Positions 1 through 7,788 of a DNA stretch of 64,000 nucleotides are shown here, in pieces. The notes below the pieces were generated by a model. The model did not search any database and had not been told where the DNA came from. It saw only the letters and a program-made list of their open reading frames with translations. The translations under genes and the position numbers were made by a program. Where the stretch lies: positions 434,001-498,000 of the forward strand of contig NZ_JAHWCI010000002.1 of the NCBI RefSeq assembly GCF_019550915.1, read 5' to 3'. Numbering within the stretch: position 1 is the stretch's first letter; the number at the start of each line of letters is the position of its first letter. The stretch is from Mumia sp. zg.B17 (lineage in GTDB: Bacteria > Actinomycetota > Actinomycetes > Propionibacteriales > Nocardioidaceae).

Positions 1-376
1 TGGCCGCCACGAGGTCCTCGAGCCGGTGACGAAGCCGAGAGGGGAGCGTCTGCTCGACCTTGACCAGCGCGCTCATGGCCGTGCCCTCGAACCCGGCGAA
101 ACCCCCGACCGCGGTGCGGAGACCGATCGCGACCGCCAACGCCTCGTCGTCGTCGAGGAGCAGCGGCGGAAGCGCGGCGCCTCCACCGAGGCGGTATCCG
201 CCGGCCACACCCGGGACGCCCTCCACCGGATAGCCGAGGCTGCGAAGCCGGCCGACGTCGGTCCTCAGGGTCCGCGTGCTCACCTCGAGGCGCGCTGCCA
301 GCGCCGACCCCGTCCAGTCACGTTGCGAATGCAGGAGAGACAGGAGCTGCAGCAGGCGTGCTGAGGTCGAGAGCAC
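1..376 (-). CDS. HTH (YafY/DeoR-type) transcriptional regulator, 3' part cut off
   Basis: The reverse strand reads through to the window edge, giving about 125 residues of a winged-helix regulator: an N-terminal LLQLLSLLHSQRDW helix, then LAARLEVSTRTLRTDVGRLR as recognition helix and LGYPVEGVPGVAGGYRLG as the wing. This is the usual N-terminus of WYL-domain regulators of the YafY group; the WYL part would lie outside the window. The GTG at 374-376 is chosen because an nAnnnT hexamer (CAGGAT, 383-388 reverse) ends seven bases before it, as in other leaderless genes here, and no ATG lies in frame nearby. It is divergent from the epoxide hydrolase and may control it (inference). Confidence 0.85.
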   Translation of the reverse strand, partial: MLSTSARLLQLLSLLHSQRDWTGSALAARLEVSTRTLRTDVGRLRSLGYPVEGVPGVAGGYRLGGGAALPPLLLDDDEALAVAIGLRTAVGGFAGFEGTAMSALVKVEQTLPSRLRHRLEDLVAA

Positions 377-398
377 TCCTTTATCCTGCCCTGAAAAC

Positions 399-417
399 GC
401 GGAAGGAGATCTTCCGC
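399..417 (+). promoter_or_regulatory. Inverted repeat covering the ribosome binding site of the epoxide hydrolase
   Basis: GCGGAAG, five bases, CTTCCGC forms a perfect 7-bp inverted repeat ending at the base before the ATG at 418. The GGAAGGAG Shine-Dalgarno sequence lies in its left arm and loop. It could be a hairpin hiding the ribosome site or a DNA operator for the divergent regulator. A -10-like TATCCT stands at 382-387. Confidence 0.5.
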
Positions 418-1662
418 ATGTCGTTCTACCGTCACGAGATGGACGAGAGCGCAGCAATCCGGCCGTACCAGATCGACATTCCTCAGAGCAGCGTCGACGA
501 CCTGCACGAGAGGCTTCGCCGTACGCGATGGCCCGACTTCTCGGCGGGTTCCGACTGGGCCAGGGGAGTGCCGCCCGGCTACCTGGCGACGCTGACCGAC
601 TACTGGTTGAACGACTTCGACTGGCGGGCCCAGGAGGCCCGTCTGAACGCGATCCCCCAGTTCGTGACCACGGTGGACGGACAGGACATCCACTTCTTCC
701 ACGTCCGGTCATCGGAGTCCGACGCGATGCCGCTGATGCTGACGCACGGTTGGCCGAGCTCGTCGGTCGAGTTCCTCCGGGTCCTCGAGCCTCTCGCGGA
801 CCCGCAACGGTCGGGTGGGCAGTCCACCGACGCGTTCGACGTGGTGGTGCCGACGCTGCCCGGGTACGGCCTGTCCACGCCCTTCCACGCGGGATGGGGC
901 AACCTCTTCCAGGTCGCGCAGGCGTGGGCGGAGCTCGCGCGTCGCCTCGGCTACGAGAGGTACGGCCTCCAGGCGACAGACGCCGGAGCCGGCGTCGCCG
1001 GCATGCTTGCGATGATCGCGCCCGGGCAGGTCGTCGGCATGCACCTGACCGGGACCTCCGCAGGCACGCCGTTCGGGCCGGCCCTCGACCCCGACGACTT
1101 CGATGGCGCGGACCGCGACCGCATCGTGCGGTTCAACAAGGACCGCGACGAAGGTTTCGGCTACTTCCACCTTCAGGCGACCCGGCCGCAGACGATCGCG
1201 TACGCGCTGACCGACTCGCCCGTCGGTCAGCTGGCCTGGATCGTCGAGAAGTTCCACGAGTGGACCGATCCCGCTGCGGAGCTGCCCGACGAGGCTGTCG
1301 ACCGCGACCAGCTCCTGACCAACGTCTCGTTGAACTGGTTCCGCCAGGCTGGGGCCACCTCCGCCCACGCCACCTACGAGGGCATCCAGGCGTGGAAGCA
1401 GATGGCGGCAGCGCAGACCAACGGTGCGGGCCACGGTTCGGAGGGATCGGAGCTGCCCGAAGGCCCACCGACCGGGTACGCCGTGTTCGCGGCCGACACC
1501 ACGGTGCGGTCGTTGGCCGACCCGGAGGGAAGCCTGGCGCACTGGTCGAACTTCGACCGCGGGGGTCACTTTCCCGCGATGGAGGTGCCCGACCTGTGGG
1601 TCTCTGACGTACGGGAGTTCTTCCGTCCCCTGAGAGGACTCAGGATCCCGAAGGATCGTTAG
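418..1662 (+). CDS. Epoxide hydrolase family protein (alpha/beta hydrolase with EHN domain)
   Basis: The 414-residue product has the microsomal-type epoxide hydrolase layout. The N-terminal EHN segment carries FQIDIP-like IRPYQIDIPQSSVDDLHERL and RTRWPD. The hydrolase core follows: LMLTHGWPSSSVEFLRV (oxyanion HGWP), VVPTLPGYGLS, GLQATDAGAGVAGML around the expected nucleophile Asp, and a late GGHFPAMEVPDLW with the catalytic His. The family hydrolyses epoxides to diols in the cytoplasm; the substrate is unknown. The start at 418 is preferred over the longer frame from 358 because GGAAGGAG lies at proper distance and homologues begin here. It is divergent from a truncated HTH regulator. Its last 23 bases overlap the 3' end of a small reverse-strand gene. 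Confidence 0.88.
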   Translation: MSFYRHEMDESAAIRPYQIDIPQSSVDDLHERLRRTRWPDFSAGSDWARGVPPGYLATLTDYWLNDFDWRAQEARLNAIPQFVTTVDGQDIHFFHVRSSESDAMPLMLTHGWPSSSVEFLRVLEPLADPQRSGGQSTDAFDVVVPTLPGYGLSTPFHAGWGNLFQVAQAWAELARRLGYERYGLQATDAGAGVAGMLAMIAPGQVVGMHLTGTSAGTPFGPALDPDDFDGADRDRIVRFNKDRDEGFGYFHLQATRPQTIAYALTDSPVGQLAWIVEKFHEWTDPAAELPDEAVDRDQLLTNVSLNWFRQAGATSAHATYEGIQAWKQMAAAQTNGAGHGSEGSELPEGPPTGYAVFAADTTVRSLADPEGSLAHWSNFDRGGHFPAMEVPDLWVSDVREFFRPLRGLRIPKDR

Positions 1663-1846
1663 GTGCAACGCCCGGTGGGGCGTTGCCGGGCGGCTCCGCG
1701 TCCTGGTCGTCGTCGGTCGATCGTGTGCTGTCCTCGCGCACGGAGTCGGCGGACGGCGACGAGCGGATCTCGTCGGCCTCCGCGGCGTCGTCGTTGATGG
1801 CCTCGTCGTCGCCGACGTCGGCGGGCTCGTTCGATGCGTTGGTCAT
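1640..1846 (-). CDS. Small acidic, probably disordered protein (68 aa), unknown function
   Basis: This 68-residue frame starts MTNASNEPADVGDDEAIND and is made almost wholly of D, E, S, N, P and A with no hydrophobic core, so it is probably unstructured. It lies between two convergent well-formed genes. Its stop is inside the end of the epoxide hydrolase gene. No clear Shine-Dalgarno sequence is seen. A longer frame upstream exists but runs through the methyltransferase gene in the wrong frame. Small acidic tails of this kind are common in actinobacteria; it could also be non-coding. Confidence 0.4.
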   Translation of the reverse strand: MTNASNEPADVGDDEAINDDAAEADEIRSSPSADSVREDSTRSTDDDQDAEPPGNAPPGVAPNDPSGS

Positions 1847-1878
1847 GATGTGGGGGTACCCGCTGACCGGCCGGGCAA

Positions 1879-2637
1879 TCACACCCTTCCCGTGACGCAC
1901 CAGGCGGTCGCGTCGACGAAGAACGGCCGCGCCGGCACGCGAGCGCGGCAAGACTTGCGGACCGCCGCGAGCGCGTCCTCGTCGAGTCCGGCGACGTAGG
2001 CTCCGGCCGGACCCACCCCGAGCAGGAACGGCTCCCACCACTGCTCGAACGACTCGAAGCGCACCGTCACGGTGAGCGCCGACGCCTCGAGGTCGTGGAG
2101 TCCTGCCTCGGCGAAGAGCTCCTCCAGGTGGCCCTCCCGGGTCCCTGCGAGGCCGGACTCGTCCGGGGCGTCCGGATCGACGTCGAGTACAGCGTCCCAG
2201 AAGGCGGCAAGGGGTCCGGTCCCGCCCTCGTGGTCCCAGACGCACGCGGTGACCGGACCACCAGGCGCCGTGACCCGCCGCATCTCGCGCAGGCCGGCGA
2301 CGGGATCGTGCATGAAGTGCACCACGAGCTGGGCGTACGACGCGTCGAACGTGGCATCGGCGAACGGGAGGTCCTCGGCGCGGCCGAGGCGTGCGTCGAC
2401 GTGGGGGAGACGTCGATGCACGGCCCCGACGAAGGCCGGCGACGGATCGACAGCGCTCACCGCCTCGTCACCGATCCAGGCCGCGAGATCGCCGGTGAGC
2501 GCGCCCGGCCCACAGCCGACGTCGAGCACCTTCCAGCCGCGCTGAGGGTCCGTTGCCAGGACCAACGCGGCCGCGAGGGGCTCGGAGAATCGCCCCATGA
2601 ACCGCTGGTAGGACTCGGCGGCCACATCGAAGGACAT
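1879..2637 (-). CDS. Class I SAM-dependent methyltransferase
   Basis: This 252-residue Rossmann-fold methyltransferase shows motif I as VLDVGCGPGALTGDLA (about residues 37-52), the acidic residue after strand 2 in VSAVDPSPAFV, an LPFADATFD motif and MRRVTAPGG after strand 5. This is the UbiE/Methyltransf_11 pattern; the substrate cannot be read from sequence. A TAGATT hexamer on the reverse strand (2644-2649) sits exactly seven bases from the ATG, so it may have its own leaderless promoter. That hexamer overlaps the stop codon of the upstream VOC gene, nine bases away, so co-transcription from the VOC promoter is also likely. Confidence 0.85.
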   Translation of the reverse strand: MSFDVAAESYQRFMGRFSEPLAAALVLATDPQRGWKVLDVGCGPGALTGDLAAWIGDEAVSAVDPSPAFVGAVHRRLPHVDARLGRAEDLPFADATFDASYAQLVVHFMHDPVAGLREMRRVTAPGGPVTACVWDHEGGTGPLAAFWDAVLDVDPDAPDESGLAGTREGHLEELFAEAGLHDLEASALTVTVRFESFEQWWEPFLLGVGPAGAYVAGLDEDALAAVRKSCRARVPARPFFVDATAWCVTGRV

Positions 2638-2646
2638 ACGTGAAAT

Positions 2647-3087
2647 CTACGGGGCAGCAGGCGCCGCGAAGGTACCGGTTGCCCTCACCACCTCCAGGTA
2701 GTGCGGATTGTTCATGATGCCCAGGAGGTTGCCGAAGGGGTCGACGACCGACGCCGTCACGAATCCCGTGCCGCCACCCTGCTCGGTGATCGGCAGGTGC
2801 GGGGTCGCGCCGAGGGCGAGGAGACGGTCGTGTGCTGCCTGCAGGTCGTCGACATGCCAGTAGGTGACGGCTCCGGCCGGCCCGGACGGACGGTCCGCGG
2901 GCGCATACCGCGCGTCGATGATGCCGAGCTCGTGCTCGTAGTCGCCGACCCGGAACTCGATGTAGCCGGGCGCCCCCTCGGAAGGGAACGCGTAGTACGG
3001 GTCGGCGCCGAGCACCTCGGCGTACCAGTCTCGGGCAGCGGCGAGGTCGTCGGCGTAGAAGCTGATGGTGGCGAGTCCGCGAAGCAT
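2647..3087 (-). CDS. VOC-family (glyoxalase/bleomycin resistance-like) protein
   Basis: The 146-residue product has two paired beta-alpha-beta-beta-beta modules, beginning MLRGLATISFYADDLAAARDWYAEVLG and ending with VVDPFGNLLGIMNNPHY, the typical VOC closing strand. The role is unassigned; relatives are dioxygenases, lyases or binding proteins. The start at 3087 is chosen because GAGAGG lies nine bases upstream and the fold begins there; an upstream in-frame extension would run into the divergent regulator's promoter. It is divergent from the WYL regulator at 3176 and followed closely by a methyltransferase, so the WYL protein may control both. Confidence 0.82.
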   Translation of the reverse strand: MLRGLATISFYADDLAAARDWYAEVLGADPYYAFPSEGAPGYIEFRVGDYEHELGIIDARYAPADRPSGPAGAVTYWHVDDLQAAHDRLLALGATPHLPITEQGGGTGFVTASVVDPFGNLLGIMNNPHYLEVVRATGTFAAPAAP

Positions 3088-3133
3088 GGTGGTGGTCCTC
3101 TCTGATGGGGTGGTGATCCCAGCCTGCCCCGTT

Positions 3134-3156
3134 AAGTGATCACCTTCTGAGCACTT
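3134..3156. promoter_or_regulatory. Possible operator between the VOC gene and the WYL regulator
   Basis: The divergent spacer holds a perfect 8-bp palindrome GTGATCAC (3136-3143) inside an AAGTG ... CACTT inverted repeat (3134-3138 and 3152-3156). It lies just upstream of a CAAGAT hexamer (3164-3169) that ends seven bases before the regulator start. An autoregulatory site is plausible. Confidence 0.35.
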
Positions 3157-3175
3157 TCTTTGACAAGATCGGGAC

Positions 3176-4120
3176 ATGCGCGCGGACCGTCTTGTCGCCA
3201 CCCTCCTGCTCATGCAGTCGCGGGGACAGGTCACCGCTGCCGAGGTGGCGTCGGAGCTCGAGGTCTCGGTGGCGACCGCGCGGCGTGACCTGACGGCTCT
3301 GTCGTCCGCCGGTGTCCCGGTCTATGCGCGCCCAGGGCGTCACGGGGGCTGGTCGCTCGTCGGCGGCGCCCGGACGGACCTGACGGGCCTCACCGCGTCG
3401 GAGGCCCGGACGCTCTTCCTGCTCGCAGGCCCGGCGGCGTCCGGATCCCCGGAGCTCAAGGCGGCGCTGCGCAAGCTCGTCCGAGCACTCCCACGCACGT
3501 TCCGCGAGGACGCCGAGGCGGCGGCCGAGGCGGTCCACGTCGACGCGACCCCGTGGGGTGGAGCCGACCGGTCGCGACCCCCGCTCGTCGAGCGCCTCCA
3601 GGACGCCGTGGTCCGGCGTCGACGCGTCCGCCTCGTGTACGAGGGTCGCGGCGGTGAGACCGAGCGGCTCGTGGATCCCTGGGGCCTCGTCGACAAGGAC
3701 GACCGCTGGTATCTCCTGGCGGGGACCGAGCGGGGTCGACGAACGTTCCGCGTGGACCGGGTGCGTACGGCGGAGGTCACCGACGAGTCGGCCGAGCGAC
3801 CCGACGACCTCGCGCTGGAGGAGGCGTGGGCGGACGTGGTGACCACGATGGAGCGCCGACGATCCCTGGTGTCCGCCGTCGTGCTCGTCGACAGGCGATT
3901 CGTCCCCGTCCTGCGTGACCACTTCGGTCAGCACTGCACTCCAAAGCCGCCGGCCGCGGACGGCCGGGCCCGTGTCAGGGTCGCGGCCCACACGGCGGTG
4001 TCGGTCGCCGAGCAGCTCGCCGGCTGGGGAGCACGGGTCGAGGTCGTCGAGGGAGACGCGGTGAAGGAGGAGCTCCGCAGGATCGGTGCCGAGCTCCTCT
4101 CCCGCTACGGCGAGAGATGA
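3176..4120 (+). CDS. HTH-WYL domain transcriptional regulator (YafY family)
   Basis: This 314-residue protein starts MRADRLVATLLLMQSRGQV and continues with a DeoR-type helix-turn-helix (VASELEVSVATARRDLTAL) and wing (VPVYARPGRHGGWSLVGG). The central WYL domain contains the literal motif DRWYLLAGTERGRRTFRVDRV, and a WCX-like C-terminal segment follows. WYL proteins sense small ligands or nucleic acids and mostly regulate neighbouring genes. The gene is divergent from the VOC/methyltransferase pair, its most likely targets. The start ATG sits seven bases after a CAAGAT hexamer, fitting a leaderless mRNA. Confidence 0.88.
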   Translation: MRADRLVATLLLMQSRGQVTAAEVASELEVSVATARRDLTALSSAGVPVYARPGRHGGWSLVGGARTDLTGLTASEARTLFLLAGPAASGSPELKAALRKLVRALPRTFREDAEAAAEAVHVDATPWGGADRSRPPLVERLQDAVVRRRRVRLVYEGRGGETERLVDPWGLVDKDDRWYLLAGTERGRRTFRVDRVRTAEVTDESAERPDDLALEEAWADVVTTMERRRSLVSAVVLVDRRFVPVLRDHFGQHCTPKPPAADGRARVRVAAHTAVSVAEQLAGWGARVEVVEGDAVKEELRRIGAELLSRYGER

Positions 4121-4186
4121 CCTCGCCGGGGCATTGGCGTCGGGCACGTTCGGAATGCGCGGCTGCCCGGCACGGTTCGTCCCTGC

Positions 4187-5113
4187 ATGAGAGCTATCGC
4201 GTACGAGGAGTTCGGAAGCGTTGACGTCCTGAGCCTCCGCGACCTGCCGGAGCCGCACATCGGCCCCGACACGGTCGTGGTCAAGGTGATCGCCGCAGGC
4301 GTCAACCCCGTCGACTACAAGGTTCGAGAGGGTCACCTGCAGGGACTGATCGACGTCGATCTGCCGGCCGTCCCCGGCTGGGACGTCGCGGGTGTGGTCG
4401 ACAAGGTCGGTCTCGACACCCCGGAGCTGGAGGTCGGCGACGAGGTGTTCGCGTACGCCCGCAAGGACGTGGTCTCCGGCGGCACGCTCGCCGAGTACGT
4501 CGCCGTCCCCGTCCGCACCCTGGCCAAGAAGCCGTCGACCATCGGGTTCGAGGAGGCCGCAGGCGTCCCGCTCGCGGGTCTGACCGCCCTGCAGACGATC
4601 CGGCGGTCGGGTCTCGTCGCGGGTCAGACGGTGCTGGTCCATGCTGCGGCCGGAGGCGTCGGCTCGTTCGCGGTGCAGCTCGCCGTGCACGCGGGTGCCC
4701 GGGTCGTCGGTACGGCGTCCGAGCACAACCACGACTATGTGCGCTCGCTCGGTGCCGAGCCGGTCGCGTACGGCGACGGTCTCGTCGAGAGGGCTCGCGC
4801 GGTGGCACCCGGCGGGTTCGACGTCATCCTCGACTACGTCGGCGGCGAGGCCGTGGACACCGCGCCGGACCTCCTCGCCGACGGCGGCCGGATCGTCTCG
4901 ATCACCGACCCGCGTGCCCGTGACGAGCTCGGCGGCGCTTACGTCTGGGTCCGCCCCGACGCCGACGACCTCGCCGAGCTGGCGACGCTGATCGATCAGG
5001 GTGTCGTCAAGGTCGAGATCGCTGAGGTCTTCGATCTCGAGCACGCCGCCGATGCACACCGCACGGTCGAGAAGGGCCACACCCGCGGCAAGGTGGTCGT
5101 GCGGATCGGCTGA
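4187..5113 (+). CDS. NADPH:quinone reductase-like zinc-independent alcohol dehydrogenase family protein
   Basis: The 308-residue MDR-superfamily oxidoreductase has a GroES-like N-terminal domain (AAGVNPVDYKVREG, PAVPGWDVAGVV, VGDEVFAYA) and a Rossmann domain with VLVHAAAGGVGSFAVQLA for NADPH, then VILDYVGGE. The cysteine and histidine zinc ligands of true alcohol dehydrogenases are absent, so a quinone or enone reductase activity is expected. It is followed after 71 bases by an aldehyde dehydrogenase on the same strand, with a strong hairpin between them. Confidence 0.85.
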   Translation: MRAIAYEEFGSVDVLSLRDLPEPHIGPDTVVVKVIAAGVNPVDYKVREGHLQGLIDVDLPAVPGWDVAGVVDKVGLDTPELEVGDEVFAYARKDVVSGGTLAEYVAVPVRTLAKKPSTIGFEEAAGVPLAGLTALQTIRRSGLVAGQTVLVHAAAGGVGSFAVQLAVHAGARVVGTASEHNHDYVRSLGAEPVAYGDGLVERARAVAPGGFDVILDYVGGEAVDTAPDLLADGGRIVSITDPRARDELGGAYVWVRPDADDLAELATLIDQGVVKVEIAEVFDLEHAADAHRTVEKGHTRGKVVVRIG

Positions 5114-5131
5114 GGTGCCTGATTGGCCAGC

Positions 5132-5173
5132 CGGCGTCGGGGTACGGGGCGGAGGACCCTTACCCCGACGCCG
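5132..5173 (+). terminator. Perfect 13-bp hairpin between reductase and aldehyde dehydrogenase
   Basis: CGGCGTCGGGGTA (5132-5144) and TACCCCGACGCCG (5161-5173) are exact reverse complements with a 16-base loop. There is no T-run, so it may be a weak terminator, an attenuating structure, or an operator. It ends just before the GAGGGA ribosome site of the next gene. Confidence 0.55.
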
Positions 5174-5184
5174 AGGGAGCCGCT

Positions 5185-6585
5185 GTGCCTGGCGCTGAAC
5201 CGTACGACTCCGACCTGCTGACCGTCCTCGATCCCGCGGACGGCTCGCTCGTCGGCACTCTGGAGTGCGCCGCGCCGGCCGAGGTCGGGGCGGCGGTCGA
5301 GGCCGCCGCCAAGGCTGCGCTGGACTGGGCGCGTACCGCGCCGGCCGAGCGTGCCGCGTGCGTGGCGGAGGCCGCCGCCCGGCTTGCCGCCTCCGCTGAC
5401 GCACTTGCCGTCCTCACTACCCGCGAGATGGGCAAGCCGCCCGCGGACGCTCGCGGGGGAGTCGACGCCGGTGTCGCGACGTTGCGCCAGTACGCCGAGC
5501 TCGGTCCCCTCCACCGCGGCCGGTCGTTGCAGGGAGGCTGGGACGCGACCGATCTGATGGTGCCGCAACCACGGGGCGTCGTCGCCGCGATCACGCCGTG
5601 GAACGATCCCGTCGCGGTGCCGTGCGGACTGATCGGCGCTGCGCTGGTGACTGGCAACACGGTCGTCTTCAAGCCCTCCGAGCGCAGCCCGCACACGGGC
5701 GTCGAGCTGGCCCGGGCGTTCGCCGAGGTGCTGCCGCCCGGAGTGCTGCAGGTCCTCGTCGGCGACGGCCGTACCGGGGCCGCGCTCGCTGCGGACCCGC
5801 TCGTCGACGTCGTCGCGCACGTCGGTTCGACCCTGACCGGGCGGGCGATCGCGCAGGCCGCGGCGCGCACCGGCGCCAAGGCCGTGCTGGAGAACGGCGG
5901 GAACGACCCCATGATCGTGGACGCCGGGGTCGATCCGGTGTGGGCCGCCGAGCAGGCGGCGCTCGGCGCGTTCGCCAACGCCGGGCAGATCTGCACCTCG
6001 ATCGAGCGGATCTACGTTGCCGAGCCGGTCGCCGCCGACTTCCTCGACGCGCTGGTCCGGCGCGCGAACGAGCTGGCGACCGGCTCGGGCGTCGAGCCTG
6101 CGACCGAGCTCGGGCCGTTGGTCGACGAGCGCATGCGCCGGAGCGTCCACGACCAGGTGTCCGAGGCGATCCTCGACGGTGCGACGTTGCTCGCCGGCGG
6201 TGAGGTACCCGACGGTCCGGGCACGTTCTATCCGGCGACGGTCCTCACCGACTGCACCGATGCGATGACGGTCATGCGTGAGGAGACCTTCGGGCCGGTG
6301 GCCCCGGTGCGGGTGGTGCCGGACTTCGACACCGCCCTGACGGCGGCGATGACGGGGCCGTACGGGCTGGCGGCGGTGGTGCTCACCGCCGATATGGAGC
6401 ACGCCCAGCGCGCGTGGCGGGAGCTGCAGGTCGGCACGGTGAAGGTCAACGCCGCGTTCGGAGGCGCGCCGGGCGGTGCCGCGCAGCCTCGGCGGGCGAG
6501 CGGGTCGGGCTTCGGGTACGGACCCGAGCTGCTCGACGAGATGACGACGACGAAGGTGGTCCATCTCGGTACGCCGAGGGTTTGA
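5185..6585 (+). CDS. NAD(P)-dependent aldehyde dehydrogenase family protein
   Basis: This 466-residue ALDH has the catalytic set: ITPWND with Asn140, KPSERSP with Lys163, VLENGGNDP with general base Glu236, and GQICTSIERIYV with nucleophile Cys270. EETFGPVAPV is also present. It oxidises an aldehyde to its acid; the substrate is not evident. The motif reads ENGGND where most members have ELGGK, a variant seen in some subgroups. The GTG start is supported by GAGGGA six bases upstream. The preceding reductase could supply a linked redox step, though the hairpin between them suggests separate control. Confidence 0.88.
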   Translation: MPGAEPYDSDLLTVLDPADGSLVGTLECAAPAEVGAAVEAAAKAALDWARTAPAERAACVAEAAARLAASADALAVLTTREMGKPPADARGGVDAGVATLRQYAELGPLHRGRSLQGGWDATDLMVPQPRGVVAAITPWNDPVAVPCGLIGAALVTGNTVVFKPSERSPHTGVELARAFAEVLPPGVLQVLVGDGRTGAALAADPLVDVVAHVGSTLTGRAIAQAAARTGAKAVLENGGNDPMIVDAGVDPVWAAEQAALGAFANAGQICTSIERIYVAEPVAADFLDALVRRANELATGSGVEPATELGPLVDERMRRSVHDQVSEAILDGATLLAGGEVPDGPGTFYPATVLTDCTDAMTVMREETFGPVAPVRVVPDFDTALTAAMTGPYGLAAVVLTADMEHAQRAWRELQVGTVKVNAAFGGAPGGAAQPRRASGSGFGYGPELLDEMTTTKVVHLGTPRV

Positions 6586-6630
6586 GTCACGACCCCGGCC
6601 GGTGGAGCGGGCGTCGCGTAGGTTGCAGAG

Positions 6631-7782
6631 ATGCGACGTGCGTGCCTCCCGCTCCTCGCGAGCGCGCTGCTGGTCCTCTCCGCGTGCGGGTCGTCGAGCG
6701 ACGAACGCACGGAGCCCGCGACGGTGTCCGCCACCGCGGCGACCCCGAGCGAGCAGGCCCCGCCGGACGTCGGTGTCCTCCGGCTCCAGGCGACGCAGCA
6801 AGCGACTGCCCGCTCGTGCGGACCGCGGGACGTCAGCGTGGCCCTCACCCCCGCGGAGCCGGCACTGGGACACCGTTACGCGAGGGCGGTGCTGCGCAAC
6901 AACACCGGCTCGGCCTGCGTCGTCGACGGGTTCCCCGGCATCGGCGGACGGGGGGAGAGCGGCGACCCGCTCGAGCTGGCGGCCGAGCACCGGCAGCGTA
7001 CGGGGGAGCGCACACCGACGGAGGTCGTGCCCGTGCCGCCGGCGGGTGAGGCGTATGCCAACGTCGAGTGGACGGGCAGCCTCGCCGGGGCCGAGACGGA
7101 GCGGATCACCGTGCTCGCGCTCCAGCTCGCCGAGGGACAGCCGCCTGTCGTCGTCCGCACGACGGAGTCCCTCGACATCGGCAACGGGACCACGGTCCGG
7201 ATCGGGCCCTGGCAGGCGGCGCCGACCGCGCAGGCAGCGCCGACCACGCAGTCGGCGCCGGCTCAGCGCGTTGCCCCGGCGTGCAGGGTGGGCCCGGGCC
7301 GAACCCCTTCGGGAGTGAAGCGCTTCTGGACGAGCGACACGCGCTGCTACGCCTCGCGGTGGTTCGCCGGCGCCCACCGGCGGATGATCCCGTTCGGCTG
7401 CACCCGCGCGCCGTGGTACCCGCCTTCGAGGCGCTGCGCCGGCGGCAGGGGGTTCCACCACGGGCTCGACATCGACATGCCCCGCGGCACGCCGGTCTAC
7501 GCCGGGGTGTCCGGGCGCGTCGTGACCCGCGGTCTCGGATCGGCGTACGGCACTCGGGCGGTCGTGATCCGTTCGCGCGGGCGTGACGTCCTCCTCGGCC
7601 ACCTGCGATCACGCCGGGTGAAGCACGGCGAGCGTGTGAGCAGAGGTGACCTGATCGGGCGCAGCGGGGCCCGAGGAGCGCCGGACGGGCCGCACCTGCA
7701 CCTCGAGGTCCGGCCGGCGCGCGGGTCGTACCGGACGGCGGTGAGCCCGCGGCGGACCGTCGGCCTGACTGCCGTGAGGTAG
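6631..7782 (+). CDS. Lipoprotein with DUF4232 and M23 (LytM) peptidase domains
   Basis: The 383-residue product starts with a lipoprotein signal ending LLVLSAC, with Cys19 as the lipidated residue. A DUF4232-like domain follows (RSCGPRDVSVALTP, ARAVLRNNTGSACVVDGFPG), then a Thr/Ala/Pro/Gln-rich linker and a C-terminal M23 endopeptidase domain. The zinc site is complete: His276 and Asp280 in FHHGLDID, and His355/His357 in PHLHLEV. It should cut peptidoglycan cross-bridges outside the membrane, or activate another hydrolase. A TAGGTT hexamer (6619-6624) is placed so that transcription would begin at the ATG itself. The DUF4232 fusion to M23 is unusual. Confidence 0.85.
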   Translation: MRRACLPLLASALLVLSACGSSSDERTEPATVSATAATPSEQAPPDVGVLRLQATQQATARSCGPRDVSVALTPAEPALGHRYARAVLRNNTGSACVVDGFPGIGGRGESGDPLELAAEHRQRTGERTPTEVVPVPPAGEAYANVEWTGSLAGAETERITVLALQLAEGQPPVVVRTTESLDIGNGTTVRIGPWQAAPTAQAAPTTQSAPAQRVAPACRVGPGRTPSGVKRFWTSDTRCYASRWFAGAHRRMIPFGCTRAPWYPPSRRCAGGRGFHHGLDIDMPRGTPVYAGVSGRVVTRGLGSAYGTRAVVIRSRGRDVLLGHLRSRRVKHGERVSRGDLIGRSGARGAPDGPHLHLEVRPARGSYRTAVSPRRTVGLTAVR

Positions 7783-7788
7783 CGCGGG

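Noticed and set aside
358-417. Longer start for the epoxide hydrolase
   Set aside because: The 20 extra residues have no family counterpart, and a good Shine-Dalgarno sequence points to 418.
3140-7602. Two very long reverse-strand open frames (754 and 868 codons)
   Set aside because: They lie opposite well-supported genes (WYL regulator, reductase, aldehyde dehydrogenase, M23 lipoprotein). They consist of Arg/Pro/Gly-rich sequence without motifs, as expected for the antisense of high-GC coding DNA.
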